In this document: piece after piece, positions 8,195-18,167 of the stretch
How positions within the stretch are numbered: position 1 is the stretch's first letter
How the letters are laid out: every line of letters starts with the position of its first letter
Assembly (NCBI GenBank): GCA_947500555.1
Contig: CANMSE010000001.1
Location: 682,001-746,000 of the forward strand
Source of the DNA: an uncultured Fulvivirga sp.
GTDB taxonomy: Bacteria; Bacteroidota; Bacteroidia; Cytophagales; Cyclobacteriaceae
Direction: 5' to 3'
DNA length: 64,000 nucleotides
Notes under the pieces: generated by a model
Seen by the model: only the letters and a program-made list of their open reading frames with translations
The model's database searches: none
Told to the model about the DNA's origin: nothing
Position numbers and translations under genes: made by a program

Positions 8195-11100
8195 ATGTAT
8201 CAAAGTGTCTACAAGCGTCTATCTATTGTTGTATTACTAACATGGTTGTCAACTGGCAGTCTGATTGCTCAATCTTTTATCACCACCTGGAAAACAGATA
8301 ACTCAGGACCATCTAATGATGATCAGATTACTATACCGACATTTTCGGGAGAGACTTACAACTATGACGTTGACTGGGGAGATGGTATGAGTGATATTGG
8401 TGTGACAGGCAATATAACACACACCTATGGCAGCCCCGGAACATATACTGTATCGATAACTGGTCTGTTTCCCAGAATATATTTTGATGGTGGGGGATTT
8501 TTTAGCAGCAACACAGACCATGATAAAATATTAACTGTACAACAATGGGGCAATATGAGCTGGACAAGTATGGCCCAAGCATTTAGTGGCTGTACCAACC
8601 TAAGAGTCACCGCTTCTGACTCACCTGATTTATCTGGTATGACAGATATGTCTCAGATGTTTTATGAGGCTTCATCATTCAATGACGATATCAGCAGTTG
8701 GGATGTTTCTTCTATAACAACTATGATTGAGACCTTTCGAGATGCCGATGCATTCAATCAACCACTGGATGCCTGGAATGTAGCAAACGTAGAGACCATG
8801 GAAGGTATGTTTAGACAGGCGGAAAATTTCAATCAGTCGCTCAACACCTGGAACGTACTCAATGTCACGAACATGCGAGAACTATTTTTTATAGCTACCA
8901 ATTTCAATGGTGACATTACTGATTGGGATGTTGATAATGTAGAAAATATGACGGGCATGTTTGGTAGCAGTGCTTTTAATCGAGATATCGGTGGATGGAT
9001 TGTCGATAATGTCACTACCATGAATAGTATGTTTAATGGGGCTCAATTTTTTGATCAAGACATCTCTTCTTGGAATATAGGTAACGTTGATGACCTTTCT
9101 TTCATGTTTAGTGGAGCTACAGTATTTAATGCCGATATATCCGGATGGAATATTGGTATGGTTGATGACATGAGAGGCCTCTTTAGAGGGGCAAATTCCT
9201 TCACAGCAGATATTACGGGATGGGATGTTTCTCTTGTACAGCGGATGGATTTTATGTTTGCCAACAATACGACTTTCAATCAAGATATTAGTGGATGGAA
9301 TGTTTCCAGCGTTCAGAGCATGGAAGAGATGTTTAGCGGAGCTACCGCATTTAACCAAAACATTGGCGGATGGATTGTAGGTGCTGTTGGAGATATGTCA
9401 GGGATGTTTGAGAATGCTACCTCTTTCGATCAGGATATCAGCGGATGGAATGTTGGAAATGTTGATGACATGAGACAAATGTTTTCAGGAGCCAGTTCAT
9501 TCGATCAAGACCTTGGTAGCTGGGACGTTACTGCTTTGCGTTTCGCTGTCGACATGTTCAATAACTCCGGCCTCTCCGTTGAAAGCTATGACGCATTATT
9601 AATTGGCTGGAGTGGTCAGGCGCTGAGAAGTAATGTTTCTTTTGAAGCTATTAATGTTTTCTATTGTGCCGGAGAAGCCGCAAGAATGATACTACAGTCA
9701 ACATTCAACTGGTTTATTACAGATGGTGGTCAAGGTTGTATCACTGTATATGATGGGAACAACACCTCTTTTCCTGAAATTACGAATGGGCAGGCTGCTC
9801 CGATAGATTTTGGCTCAACAGCTATTCTTCCTTCTACCAAATCAAGGAGTATTACCATTCAAAATGAGTTGAATGGTGATCTGACCAATGTGGCTATATC
9901 TATTAGTGGTTCTGTTTTTTCGATAGTGCCTGCTCCGCCATCTACAATTACAGCCAGTTCTACAGAAACAATCAATATAGTACTAAGCGGAGCTACTCCA
10001 GGCACTTTTACTGAAACATTAACAATTACCAGCGATGACTTTATTGGAAGTTTTCAATTTGATCTGACAGGAGTCATCACAGCTACACCAGAACCAGAAA
10101 TAGCTGTTTTTGAAGGTACCACCATAACCGGAACTGAGATTTTTGATGATCAGGTTGGTACTTACTACCTCGGTAGTGATCTACGAGGAAATAATGTAAC
10201 CGATGAAATTACTTTGACCAACAAAGGTTCTGCTGTACTTAATATTTCAAGTATGTCTATATCCGGGACTGCCTTTAGCTTTGCAGCTACCACTCCGCCC
10301 TCAATAGCTGTTGGTGCAACAGAAACCATACAAATTATTTTAGACGGCAGTGTTGCAGGTGCATTTACTGAAACACTCACCATAACCAATGACGATACAG
10401 ATGAGGCAATTTTTAATTTCGATATCCAAGGTGATATAATTGGCCCAGATATTGCCGTTTTCCAAGGAACTGACATTTTCTCATCTATAGATGAAATTTT
10501 CGATGGACAGGCAACCAGTGTAGATTTAGGGACAAGTCCTGAAGGTGTAGATGCAACTTTAGAAATAACCATAGCCAATTTTAACCCTCTTGTTCTCAAT
10601 ATTTCTGACATCTCCATATCTGGTACGGCTTTTAGCATTAACTCCACTAGTCCTTTTGTTATTCCAGGAGTTATTGATGCAATGGTTTCAAGATCTACAT
10701 TTACTCTAACACTTAGCGGAGCATCTCCTGGATTATTTAATGAAATTGTAATTGTAAACAATGACGATGATGACGAAGCCACATTTGAGTTTCCCATATC
10801 AGGAGAAATAATTTCAAGTAGTAACAACTCTCCATCTATAAGTGTCATAGCAGATTTAGCTATTGACGAAGACGGAAATACAGGAGATCTACCCTTTACG
10901 ATCAATGATACAGAGACTCCTTCTAATGATTTGATAGTAACCGCCACTTCTGACAATCCAACATTAGTTGATCCAAATGGTATTATTTTAGGCGGTTCTA
11001 ACGATTCAAGAACCATCAATATAACTCCTGCAGAGGATGCTAATGGTAGTGCTACCATCATTGTTCAGGTAGATGACGGTCAGGCTACTGTTTCTGAATC

Positions 11101-12010
11101 CTTTTCACTTACGGTAAATGCTGCAAATGACGCTCCAATAATTACAGGTCAGTCCATCCTAACAATACCCGAAAATACCACCATTACTTTGGTCTTAAAT
11201 GACTTCACTGTAACTGATGTTGATAATGATTTTCCAGATGGTTTTTCAATCACTATTAATGATGGAACCAATTACACTGTAAATGGAAATGATGTTACCC
11301 CTGACACAGGCTTTACAGGAAATCTTACTGCTCCAATTGTAATCAATGATGGAATAGATAATAGTCCTGTATTTGATGTGATTATTACTGTAGAGGGAGG
11401 AGAGCTAAATGTAGACATCAGTGGTGCTCCGCTGGCCAATGGTAGTATTGTTAACTTCGATGATATACCTGTGGGTGCTGAAGATAGTCGTGAACTGGTT
11501 ATAACTAATACTGGTTCTATTCCATTAAACATCACTGAAATCCTTATTGATGGTAATGATTTCAGATTAAACAGCCCTCTGCCTGATCCTGTAGCGCCTC
11601 TTGCGACTACTACACTTTCGATCACTTTTCGACCTGAATCAATAGGACCCAAAACAGCCACTTTGACCATTCGAAGTGAGTCGGCAGCGGACTTTATGGT
11701 TACACTTAGTGCCAGTGGTCTTTCCGAAGCGCCTCCTCTGGAAATCTTTAATGTTGTCACCGTACAACAAAATGGCAAACATGATTTCCTCGAAATCAGA
11801 AATATCGAGTTCTACAATAGCAACCGAGTTTTTATTTACAATCGCTGGGGTGGAGAAGTTTTCAAAACTGGAAATTATAATAATACAAGTAATCGGTTTG
11901 TTGGTGACTCTGATAATGGTAATGAGCTGCCGGACGGAACCTACTACTATGTTATTGAGCTAAATGATGGAGAGACGGTAGAAAATGGGTTCTTTCTATT
12001 AAGAAGATAA
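8195..12010 (+). CDS. BspA-repeat surface protein with choice-of-anchor D domains and T9SS type B sorting domain
   Basis: A 1271-residue secreted protein. Order: signal peptide (1-26, ending LIAQS), a PKD-like segment with DVDWGDG, then about 12 BspA/DUF285 repeats of 24-26 residues (about 117-470) with the pattern W-x-V-x-x-V-x-x-M-x-x-M-F and FNQDIS. Next come three choice-of-anchor D Ig-like modules (about 520-875), two cadherin/VCBS-like modules (875-1066), a fourth anchor D module, and a CHU_C gliding-associated C-terminal domain (about 1185-1271, with VFIYNRWG and LPDGTYYYVI). The tail predicts export by the type IX system and surface retention; adhesion is the likely role. The PorP-like gene begins 4 bp later, as usual for type B cargo. 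Confidence 0.93.
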   Translation: MYQSVYKRLSIVVLLTWLSTGSLIAQSFITTWKTDNSGPSNDDQITIPTFSGETYNYDVDWGDGMSDIGVTGNITHTYGSPGTYTVSITGLFPRIYFDGGGFFSSNTDHDKILTVQQWGNMSWTSMAQAFSGCTNLRVTASDSPDLSGMTDMSQMFYEASSFNDDISSWDVSSITTMIETFRDADAFNQPLDAWNVANVETMEGMFRQAENFNQSLNTWNVLNVTNMRELFFIATNFNGDITDWDVDNVENMTGMFGSSAFNRDIGGWIVDNVTTMNSMFNGAQFFDQDISSWNIGNVDDLSFMFSGATVFNADISGWNIGMVDDMRGLFRGANSFTADITGWDVSLVQRMDFMFANNTTFNQDISGWNVSSVQSMEEMFSGATAFNQNIGGWIVGAVGDMSGMFENATSFDQDISGWNVGNVDDMRQMFSGASSFDQDLGSWDVTALRFAVDMFNNSGLSVESYDALLIGWSGQALRSNVSFEAINVFYCAGEAARMILQSTFNWFITDGGQGCITVYDGNNTSFPEITNGQAAPIDFGSTAILPSTKSRSITIQNELNGDLTNVAISISGSVFSIVPAPPSTITASSTETINIVLSGATPGTFTETLTITSDDFIGSFQFDLTGVITATPEPEIAVFEGTTITGTEIFDDQVGTYYLGSDLRGNNVTDEITLTNKGSAVLNISSMSISGTAFSFAATTPPSIAVGATETIQIILDGSVAGAFTETLTITNDDTDEAIFNFDIQGDIIGPDIAVFQGTDIFSSIDEIFDGQATSVDLGTSPEGVDATLEITIANFNPLVLNISDISISGTAFSINSTSPFVIPGVIDAMVSRSTFTLTLSGASPGLFNEIVIVNNDDDDEATFEFPISGEIISSSNNSPSISVIADLAIDEDGNTGDLPFTINDTETPSNDLIVTATSDNPTLVDPNGIILGGSNDSRTINITPAEDANGSATIIVQVDDGQATVSESFSLTVNAANDAPIITGQSILTIPENTTITLVLNDFTVTDVDNDFPDGFSITINDGTNYTVNGNDVTPDTGFTGNLTAPIVINDGIDNSPVFDVIITVEGGELNVDISGAPLANGSIVNFDDIPVGAEDSRELVITNTGSIPLNITEILIDGNDFRLNSPLPDPVAPLATTTLSITFRPESIGPKTATLTIRSESAADFMVTLSASGLSEAPPLEIFNVVTVQQNGKHDFLEIRNIEFYNSNRVFIYNRWGGEVFKTGNYNNTSNRFVGDSDNGNELPDGTYYYVIELNDGETVENGFFLLRR

Positions 12011-12014
12011 CGCC

Positions 12015-12962
12015 ATGAAAAGAATAAAGAAAACTGAGTCCAAAAGCATGAAAGCTACTATTTACATTTCTCTTTTATTGTTATTCTTTTCTGTGAGCAC
12101 GGTGAAGAGTCAGCAAGATCCGCTATACAATTTATATTCCTTTAATCAGTACATGATCAACCCTGCTTATGCTGGGATTTATAATAATTTTTCTGCCAAT
12201 CTTATAACCCGCAAGCAATGGGCGGGAATTGATGGTTCTCCTTTAACTAACTTGTTTACTGCACATAGTTCTGTAGGAGATCAGTTTGGTACAGGCCTAC
12301 TAATTGTAAATGATCGCCTTGGAATCAATAACAATACAGAAGCACAACTCTCCTTCTCATATAAGATTACCTCTGGAGATAAGACATTAGCATTAGGCGT
12401 TCAAGGTGGTATAGTCAGTTATCGGTATGATTATAGCAAGTTAAACCTCGCTTTTGTAGACGATGAAGGCCTGGATATGAATAACGATGGGTTTAGCAAA
12501 GGCAACTTTGGTGCTGGGGCATTTTATATGACTGATAAGTATTATGTAGGCATATCGGTACCAAGAATATTGAATGCCAAAGTAAACGATGGTGTAAATA
12601 ACAGCACACGATACTTACCCCATTATTACCTAAGTGGAGGATTTATTATCAAGCCTAAGTCGACCACAGAATTTTTGCTCAAGCCGAGTTTTTTAGTTCG
12701 ATATACGGAAGGTCAAACCGCTGCCGATATAAGTCTTAATGCCCTTTTTGCACAAACTATCTGGGCAGGGCTGACTTTAAGAAATCTTAGTGGAATAGCT
12801 ATCAACACACAACTACAAGTCAATCGATCCTTTCGACTGGGCTATTCATTTGAACTACCTACGAATGAGTTAGTACAAAGTAATTTTGGAACACATGAGC
12901 TATCGCTCCTGGTTGAGCTAAACTTGTTTAAAGATCAGTTTGATATCGAGCGGTATTTTTAG
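12015..12962 (+). CDS. PorP/SprF family type IX secretion system membrane protein
   Basis: A 315-residue outer-membrane protein with the family opening QDPLYNLYSFNQYMINPAYAG directly after a signal peptide. The start is either 12015 or the ATG at 12048, which leaves a more standard signal peptide (MKATIYISLLLLFF); the first is kept because it lies 4 bp after the upstream stop. PorP/SprF proteins form outer-membrane beta-barrels that help export or attach type B T9SS cargo. The tight coupling to the upstream CHU_C protein says this is its dedicated partner. No other T9SS component is in the window. Confidence 0.92.
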   Translation: MKRIKKTESKSMKATIYISLLLLFFSVSTVKSQQDPLYNLYSFNQYMINPAYAGIYNNFSANLITRKQWAGIDGSPLTNLFTAHSSVGDQFGTGLLIVNDRLGINNNTEAQLSFSYKITSGDKTLALGVQGGIVSYRYDYSKLNLAFVDDEGLDMNNDGFSKGNFGAGAFYMTDKYYVGISVPRILNAKVNDGVNNSTRYLPHYYLSGGFIIKPKSTTEFLLKPSFLVRYTEGQTAADISLNALFAQTIWAGLTLRNLSGIAINTQLQVNRSFRLGYSFELPTNELVQSNFGTHELSLLVELNLFKDQFDIERYF

Positions 12963-13026
12963 TTAATTATTTTGTGGAATAGGTTGCCTCTATTTCCTTA
13001 GCTTTAATTACCCATCCAATTAAAAT

Positions 13027-15156
13027 ATGAAACGGCTAAGCTTATTCCTTTTGACTTTCGCTTTATTGACTTATGAGCTAAAAGGTCAAGCCCCCTGGCA
13101 AGGTCAGTTTGAGCAATTAGGAAAGCTTCTACCGACACCAAATAGTTATCGAACAGCCGATGGTGCTCCGGGGCCTGACTATTGGCAACAACAAGCCGAT
13201 TACAAAATTAAAGTGACCCTGGACGATGAAAACCAGCGTATTTATGGAGAAGAAGTCATTACTTATCATAACAACTCTCCAGACGATCTTACCTATCTAT
13301 GGCTACAATTAGATCAGAATGTAAGAGCTAAAGGAAACCTTAATGAACAAACTAGAAACACCTCTATTAGTGAATATGAAAAAGTCCGTTCCAGGCAGCT
13401 GGTGGTAGATTTAGCGGCCTTTAATTATGATGGAGGTTATGAACTAAAAAGTGTAAGTAACATCGATAGAAGTCCGCTTGATTACATCGTCAATCGAACA
13501 ATGATGAGATTAGAGCTTCCTGAGCCTCTTGCTTCGGGAAAACAATTTCAGTTCGCCATCAAATGGAGCTACAATGTATACGATAGGATGAAGTTAGAGG
13601 GGCGTGGTGGTTATGAGTACTTTCCGAAAGATGATAACTATTTGTACACCATAGCACAGTGGTACCCCCGTATGTGCGTTTATGACGATGTAGTTGGTTG
13701 GCAAAACAAACAATTCATAGAAAATGGAGAGTTCGCATTAACCTTTGGAAATTTTGAAGTAGAAATTACCGCTCCAAAGGATCATATTGTAGCTGCGACT
13801 GGCATGTTACAAAATCCAAATGATGTTCTAACTGATGCTCAAAAAATCCAACTGGAAAAAGCTAAAAACTCCTTTGACAAACCTATTATAATTGCCAATG
13901 AGAAAGAGGCTCTCAATCGAGAAGGAAAAAGATCGAAGGAAACCTCAATATGGAAATTCAGGGCATCCAATGTCAGAGACTTTGCATTTGCCTCTTCCAG
14001 AAAATTTATTTGGGATGCGCAGGCGGTGAAGCTTCCGACTAATACGGTACTGGCCATGTCTTATTATCCAAAAGAAGGAAATCCACTTTGGGAGAGAGAA
14101 TCTACTAAAGCAGTGAAAAATACACTGGAAGTATATTCAGAACGATTGTTTGACTATCCATATCCGGTGGCTATTTCGGTCAATTCAGCCGACCAAGGAA
14201 TGGAATACCCAATGATTTCATTTAACAGTGGACGACCACAGAAAAATGGAAAGTACGGTAAGCATATTCTTGCGGCCTTAACCGATGTGGTCATACACGA
14301 AGCTGGTCATAATTACTTTCCAATGATTGTGAACTCAGACGAAAAATTATATGCCTGGATGGATGAGGGTATTAATTCATTTTTTGAATTAGAAACTAAG
14401 CGAGCCAGGTATCCTGAACAACAAAATTGGGGGACAGCACAAAGTATTGCTCCTTATTTGGGAGTAGAGCAAATTGCTGAAAGACCACCTATGACCAACC
14501 CGGAAAACTTACTGTTTCCTTCTGTCTCAAGCTATGGAAAACCCTCGGCTGCTCTGGATATTCTGAGACAAGTAATCATGGGGCCAGAATTGTTTGACCA
14601 TGCCATTAAAGAATATGCCAACCGTTGGAGATTTAAACACCCAAAACCAGCCGACTTTTTTCGGACTATGGAAGATGCTTCTGGTGTAGATTTAGATTGG
14701 TTTTGGAGAGGGTGGTTTTTTGAAAGTAAACCTGTTGATATAGCGATCCAAAAAGTAAAATGGTTTAAAACTGATGTTGATAGAAAAGAGATGACCAATA
14801 ACGATAAATGGAGCAAGACGCCACAGCCTTTTACTATTCTAAAAACAACAGAGTCAGCTTATAGAGAATTTAAAAACAGATTTAATGATGAAAAATTTAT
14901 CTCCTCATTAAAAGACAAAAATATCTATGAACTTACTTTCAAAAATGTTGGGGGTCTGGTTACTCCAATAGTCTTAGCGTTCAGTTTCGAAGAAGGCTCA
15001 ACCGTGATGGAAACTATTCCTGCTGAAATATGGCGTTATAATGAGGAGGAAGTAGCAAAGGTTTTTGTGTTTGACAAAATCCTTAACAGAGTAAGCATCG
15101 ACCCTGAAAACCTTACCGGTGATGTAGATAGAAGGAATAATGTGTTGGATCGTTAA
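13027..15156 (+). CDS. M1 family metallopeptidase (copy 2)
   Basis: A 709-residue secreted zinc peptidase clearly paralogous to the gene at 3136: shared phrases include FEQLG, YRT-GAPGPDYWQQ, KDDNYLYTIAQ, RDFAFASSRKFIWD and KHPKPADFFRTMEDAS. The signature is intact: His424-Glu425-x-x-His428 and Glu447 (WMDEG); GxMEN is again GMEYP. The signal peptide is MKRLSLFLLTFALLTYELKG. It lacks the lysine-rich insert near the C-terminus seen in copy 1. It follows the PorP gene by 64 bp in the same direction and could share its transcript. Confidence 0.93.
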   Translation: MKRLSLFLLTFALLTYELKGQAPWQGQFEQLGKLLPTPNSYRTADGAPGPDYWQQQADYKIKVTLDDENQRIYGEEVITYHNNSPDDLTYLWLQLDQNVRAKGNLNEQTRNTSISEYEKVRSRQLVVDLAAFNYDGGYELKSVSNIDRSPLDYIVNRTMMRLELPEPLASGKQFQFAIKWSYNVYDRMKLEGRGGYEYFPKDDNYLYTIAQWYPRMCVYDDVVGWQNKQFIENGEFALTFGNFEVEITAPKDHIVAATGMLQNPNDVLTDAQKIQLEKAKNSFDKPIIIANEKEALNREGKRSKETSIWKFRASNVRDFAFASSRKFIWDAQAVKLPTNTVLAMSYYPKEGNPLWERESTKAVKNTLEVYSERLFDYPYPVAISVNSADQGMEYPMISFNSGRPQKNGKYGKHILAALTDVVIHEAGHNYFPMIVNSDEKLYAWMDEGINSFFELETKRARYPEQQNWGTAQSIAPYLGVEQIAERPPMTNPENLLFPSVSSYGKPSAALDILRQVIMGPELFDHAIKEYANRWRFKHPKPADFFRTMEDASGVDLDWFWRGWFFESKPVDIAIQKVKWFKTDVDRKEMTNNDKWSKTPQPFTILKTTESAYREFKNRFNDEKFISSLKDKNIYELTFKNVGGLVTPIVLAFSFEEGSTVMETIPAEIWRYNEEEVAKVFVFDKILNRVSIDPENLTGDVDRRNNVLDR

Positions 15157-15192
15157 GTTCACCGTAAGAAGCCGTTTAACCTCTTTCCATTT

Positions 15193-17070
15193 CTAGTCCA
15201 ATATCACTCGCTCCCTTTTTGGATACTTGACTTCATAACCGAACGTTAGGCTCTTTTTCGACTGTGGAGCTAATTCGAGTTCCCATTTCACCTCGCCCGA
15301 TTTTTCATTATGTATCCCACCAGATAATTCCAAAACATCAACCGAAATATCAGAAGTGATGGGTTTAGGAACTTGATCTATCAAAGTCAAATTGATGAGT
15401 GATGATTTTCTATTTCGTACGTCAACAGTATATGTTCTACTCTCAGTAATATTAGATCCCATAAATTTCTTTTTACTAAGCTCATCTTTTTTTATCCTAT
15501 TAATCACGATGCTTTTATCCCGACCTAGTGATATGTCCAGTGTATCTTGTAAAGACTGTGCATTAAGGATAGAACGCCCTACATAAGCTCCTTCAAAATA
15601 TAAGTTAGCTTCACCTGCTAAAAAATTGTACTGATCCCAATCTGTTATTTTAGCAATTAAGAAGGCGTCTTTGTCAAGCTTAGGTACAGCGTAATATTCA
15701 AATAGCGCATTGATTTCGTATTTCTTTAAATCTACCTGAATTTGCTCTCCATTAGACTTCACAGAGTAAGGTTCACTCACTTCTATTTCCACTGTTGTTT
15801 GATTTTCGATTACTTCAGTTTCGTTTATTTCAGCATTCATTGTCGAGTAGCCACGAGCATTTTTATTTCTTGAAATACCCCTCGCTGTTACATTAACTCC
15901 TGCAGTTTTACCCTGAAGTACAACTAGCTCTGACAGCTGCATTACATCTGGTGACATCTGAACATCCACAACCCCTCGACTTCCAATACCAATTTCTTCA
16001 CTTGCTAAACCTATAAAAGAGTAGACCAACGTTACAGCGCCACGTGGCCTGGCAATAGAGTATCTTCCGTTAATATCGGACACTGTTCCTATTGTAGTAC
16101 CTTTCACTACCACATTTACCCCTGGCAGTGTACTGCCATCTTCTGAGCTCGTGATTCGCCCTACTATAAATCCAGGAGACGAAACGGACTGAGTACTTCT
16201 GTATGAAGAGAGTCTGGCATAATTTAAGAACCATGTATTCAGTTCAGGGGCCGTCCCGCCCTCATTAGGATTTCCATTAGAAAAGCTAAGTTTTACATCA
16301 TTCCAGTTATTACCCGTATTCTGATAAACAGACGCCTTATAGTCTATCCGAATTGGAGCATCCACACTGCTAGCACGTATATCGTATTTTGGAAACCATC
16401 CAGCATTCCTTACTAGATAACTTATTTCAAATTCCGCCTTTGTAGAAGCATTTGCTTCTATATTAATAACTATCTCCGATGTAGCTTTATTAACTCTTGA
16501 GTTTCCATTTACTTTTTCTCTTTCAAGCTGTTGGAGTTGTGCCTTCTTTAACTTAATGGTTCGACCTAGTGCAAGCTGTTCCTTTTTAATACTTGTCATT
16601 TCACGATCAAAAAAATTAATCGCATCTCTTAATTGTGTCAGTGACAAGGAACTATTCTCACCAGTAAGTACTTTATTTTGATCTAAAAGATCAATTTTTT
16701 CAACTAGCACTTCATTTCTAGAGGTATGTTCCGTCAGTTGATTATTGATTTCATCAATGGCATCATCAATACTATCAAGCCTTTGATTAGTCATCAATTC
16801 ATCCAAAAAATTGACTTTGTTATTCACAGAAAGTATTGTGAAGTTTCCAATGGCCTTAACCTGTACACTTTTTTCATCTACATAAGGTGACAATTTTTTT
16901 ATTACCAAAGAGGTCTTGCCTTTTACTACATTGACAGAACCAGACCTTCTAATTTGAGCTCCTTCCAGAAAAACAGTGACCTCCTTAATATCAGCTTTAA
17001 CTGCCTTTTTTAATGGTGTCTGGCTGAATGATGCAGAGCTGAGCAAGAGAAATAAAATAGTGAGTCGCAT
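15193..17070 (-). CDS. MuiA-like DUF4139 protein with inserted carboxypeptidase-regulatory domain
   Basis: About 625 residues from the ATG at 17070, which starts a signal peptide (MRLTILFLLLSSASFSQ); a longer form from 17106 is possible but puts 12 extra residues ahead of it. The N-terminal DUF4140 region (IKEVTVFLEGAQIRR) is followed by a coiled coil (about 85-185), then the first part of DUF4139. A CarboxypepD_reg-like module is inserted near residues 300-385 (VGRITSSEDGSTLPGVNVVVKG, NGRYSI), and DUF4139 resumes to the end. The family is called mucoidy inhibitor A; its biochemical role is unknown. It converges with M1 copy 2. Confidence 0.85.
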   Translation of the reverse strand: MRLTILFLLLSSASFSQTPLKKAVKADIKEVTVFLEGAQIRRSGSVNVVKGKTSLVIKKLSPYVDEKSVQVKAIGNFTILSVNNKVNFLDELMTNQRLDSIDDAIDEINNQLTEHTSRNEVLVEKIDLLDQNKVLTGENSSLSLTQLRDAINFFDREMTSIKKEQLALGRTIKLKKAQLQQLEREKVNGNSRVNKATSEIVINIEANASTKAEFEISYLVRNAGWFPKYDIRASSVDAPIRIDYKASVYQNTGNNWNDVKLSFSNGNPNEGGTAPELNTWFLNYARLSSYRSTQSVSSPGFIVGRITSSEDGSTLPGVNVVVKGTTIGTVSDINGRYSIARPRGAVTLVYSFIGLASEEIGIGSRGVVDVQMSPDVMQLSELVVLQGKTAGVNVTARGISRNKNARGYSTMNAEINETEVIENQTTVEIEVSEPYSVKSNGEQIQVDLKKYEINALFEYYAVPKLDKDAFLIAKITDWDQYNFLAGEANLYFEGAYVGRSILNAQSLQDTLDISLGRDKSIVINRIKKDELSKKKFMGSNITESRTYTVDVRNRKSSLINLTLIDQVPKPITSDISVDVLELSGGIHNEKSGEVKWELELAPQSKKSLTFGYEVKYPKRERVILD

Positions 17071-17137
17071 AGAAATTGTTTTAGTTATATAAATATGATG
17101 CATCAATTCTTGGATTCCATAAATAACTTATGACTTT

Positions 17138-18094
17138 TCAAAATTGAATCTTCTCAAAATCCACATTCCCTCCACTAAGAATGATACCTACTTTCTTACC
17201 TTCAAATAATTCACGATTTTTAAGAACAGCTGCTAATGGTGTAGCACAGGAAGGTTCAATAATAATCTTCATTCGCTCCCAAACCAGTCTCATAGCAGCC
17301 ATAATTTCTTTATCATTCACTAATAGAACATCATGAACATACTTTTTAATCACCTCAAAATTCTTCTCTCCCAGATTTGTTAAAAGTCCATCCGCTACTG
17401 TTTTGGGTGGCGTTTCATTCTTTTCTAAGCTTCCTGATTTGAAAGAACGATAGGCATCATCTGCCGCTTCGGGTTCTGCTCCTATCACTTTTGTTTCAGG
17501 GCTTAAATAGTGAGTCATCAAAGCAGTGCCGCTAATGAGGCCTCCACCTCCAATAGGTGCAAGCAGGTAATCGAACTGAAAAGAAGAATCCTCCAATAGT
17601 TCTTTAGCCGCAGTACCCTGGCCTTGAATAATTCTGTGATCATTATACGGGTGGATCATTATAGCTCCATGGTCTGTAATCACTTTTGCTAAGTTATCCT
17701 CCCGAGCTTGCAAAGTGGGCTCACATTCTATCACTTCAGCACCATAACCAAGCACCGCATCTTTCTTCACTTTTGGTGCATTAATCGGCATCACTATCCA
17801 GGCCTTGGTGCCCACCAATTTAGCGGCAAGCGCTACTGCCTGTGCGTGATTACCCGAAGAGTGTGTCGCTACTCCTCTTTGTAATTCTTCTTCCGAGAGT
17901 GAGCGAATAGCATTGATTCCTCCACGTGCTTTAAAAGCACCAACTTTCTGAAAGTTCTCACACTTAAAATGAATTTCGCAGCCAGCCAGTGCATTAATAC
18001 TTTCAGAGGTTAGTATGGGAGTTCTGTGTACATAAGGTCTAATTCTATCATGAGCTTGTTCAAAATCTGTAAGTGTCAGCGGCAAGTCGTTCAT
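17138..18094 (-). CDS. Threonine/serine dehydratase (PLP fold type II)
   Basis: A 318-residue PLP enzyme of the threonine ammonia-lyase/serine racemase group. Lys55 in GAFKARGG forms the internal aldimine; SSGNHAQA binds the substrate carboxylate; GGGGLISG binds the cofactor phosphate. There is no C-terminal ACT regulatory domain, so it resembles the catabolic, short form rather than biosynthetic IlvA. It likely deaminates L-threonine and L-serine to 2-oxobutyrate or pyruvate plus ammonia; a serine racemase activity cannot be excluded. It lies 31 bp downstream-adjacent to the MuiA-like gene on the same strand. Confidence 0.88.
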   Translation of the reverse strand: MNDLPLTLTDFEQAHDRIRPYVHRTPILTSESINALAGCEIHFKCENFQKVGAFKARGGINAIRSLSEEELQRGVATHSSGNHAQAVALAAKLVGTKAWIVMPINAPKVKKDAVLGYGAEVIECEPTLQAREDNLAKVITDHGAIMIHPYNDHRIIQGQGTAAKELLEDSSFQFDYLLAPIGGGGLISGTALMTHYLSPETKVIGAEPEAADDAYRSFKSGSLEKNETPPKTVADGLLTNLGEKNFEVIKKYVHDVLLVNDKEIMAAMRLVWERMKIIIEPSCATPLAAVLKNRELFEGKKVGIILSGGNVDFEKIQF

Positions 18095-18167
18095 TGTTTA
18101 TGGAGGCTAGTGAATTTGTTTTAAATTTAGTGTAATACCGGATGATTAAAAACCTCGACTATGAGTT

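Noticed and set aside
8882..9358. 158-codon minus-strand open frame opposite the BspA repeats
   Set aside because: Its repetitive sequence simply mirrors the DNA repeats of the real gene.
8545..9610. Regular 70-80 bp DNA periodicity that could suggest a CRISPR or tandem repeat
   Set aside because: The periodicity comes from degenerate 24-26 residue protein repeats in an open frame; the DNA units are not identical and have no spacers.
10165..11061. 298-codon open frame on the minus strand inside the BspA-like gene
   Set aside because: It is antisense to a long gene of obvious domain structure, has low-complexity Ser/Ile/Val composition, no recognisable domain, and no promoter or leader.
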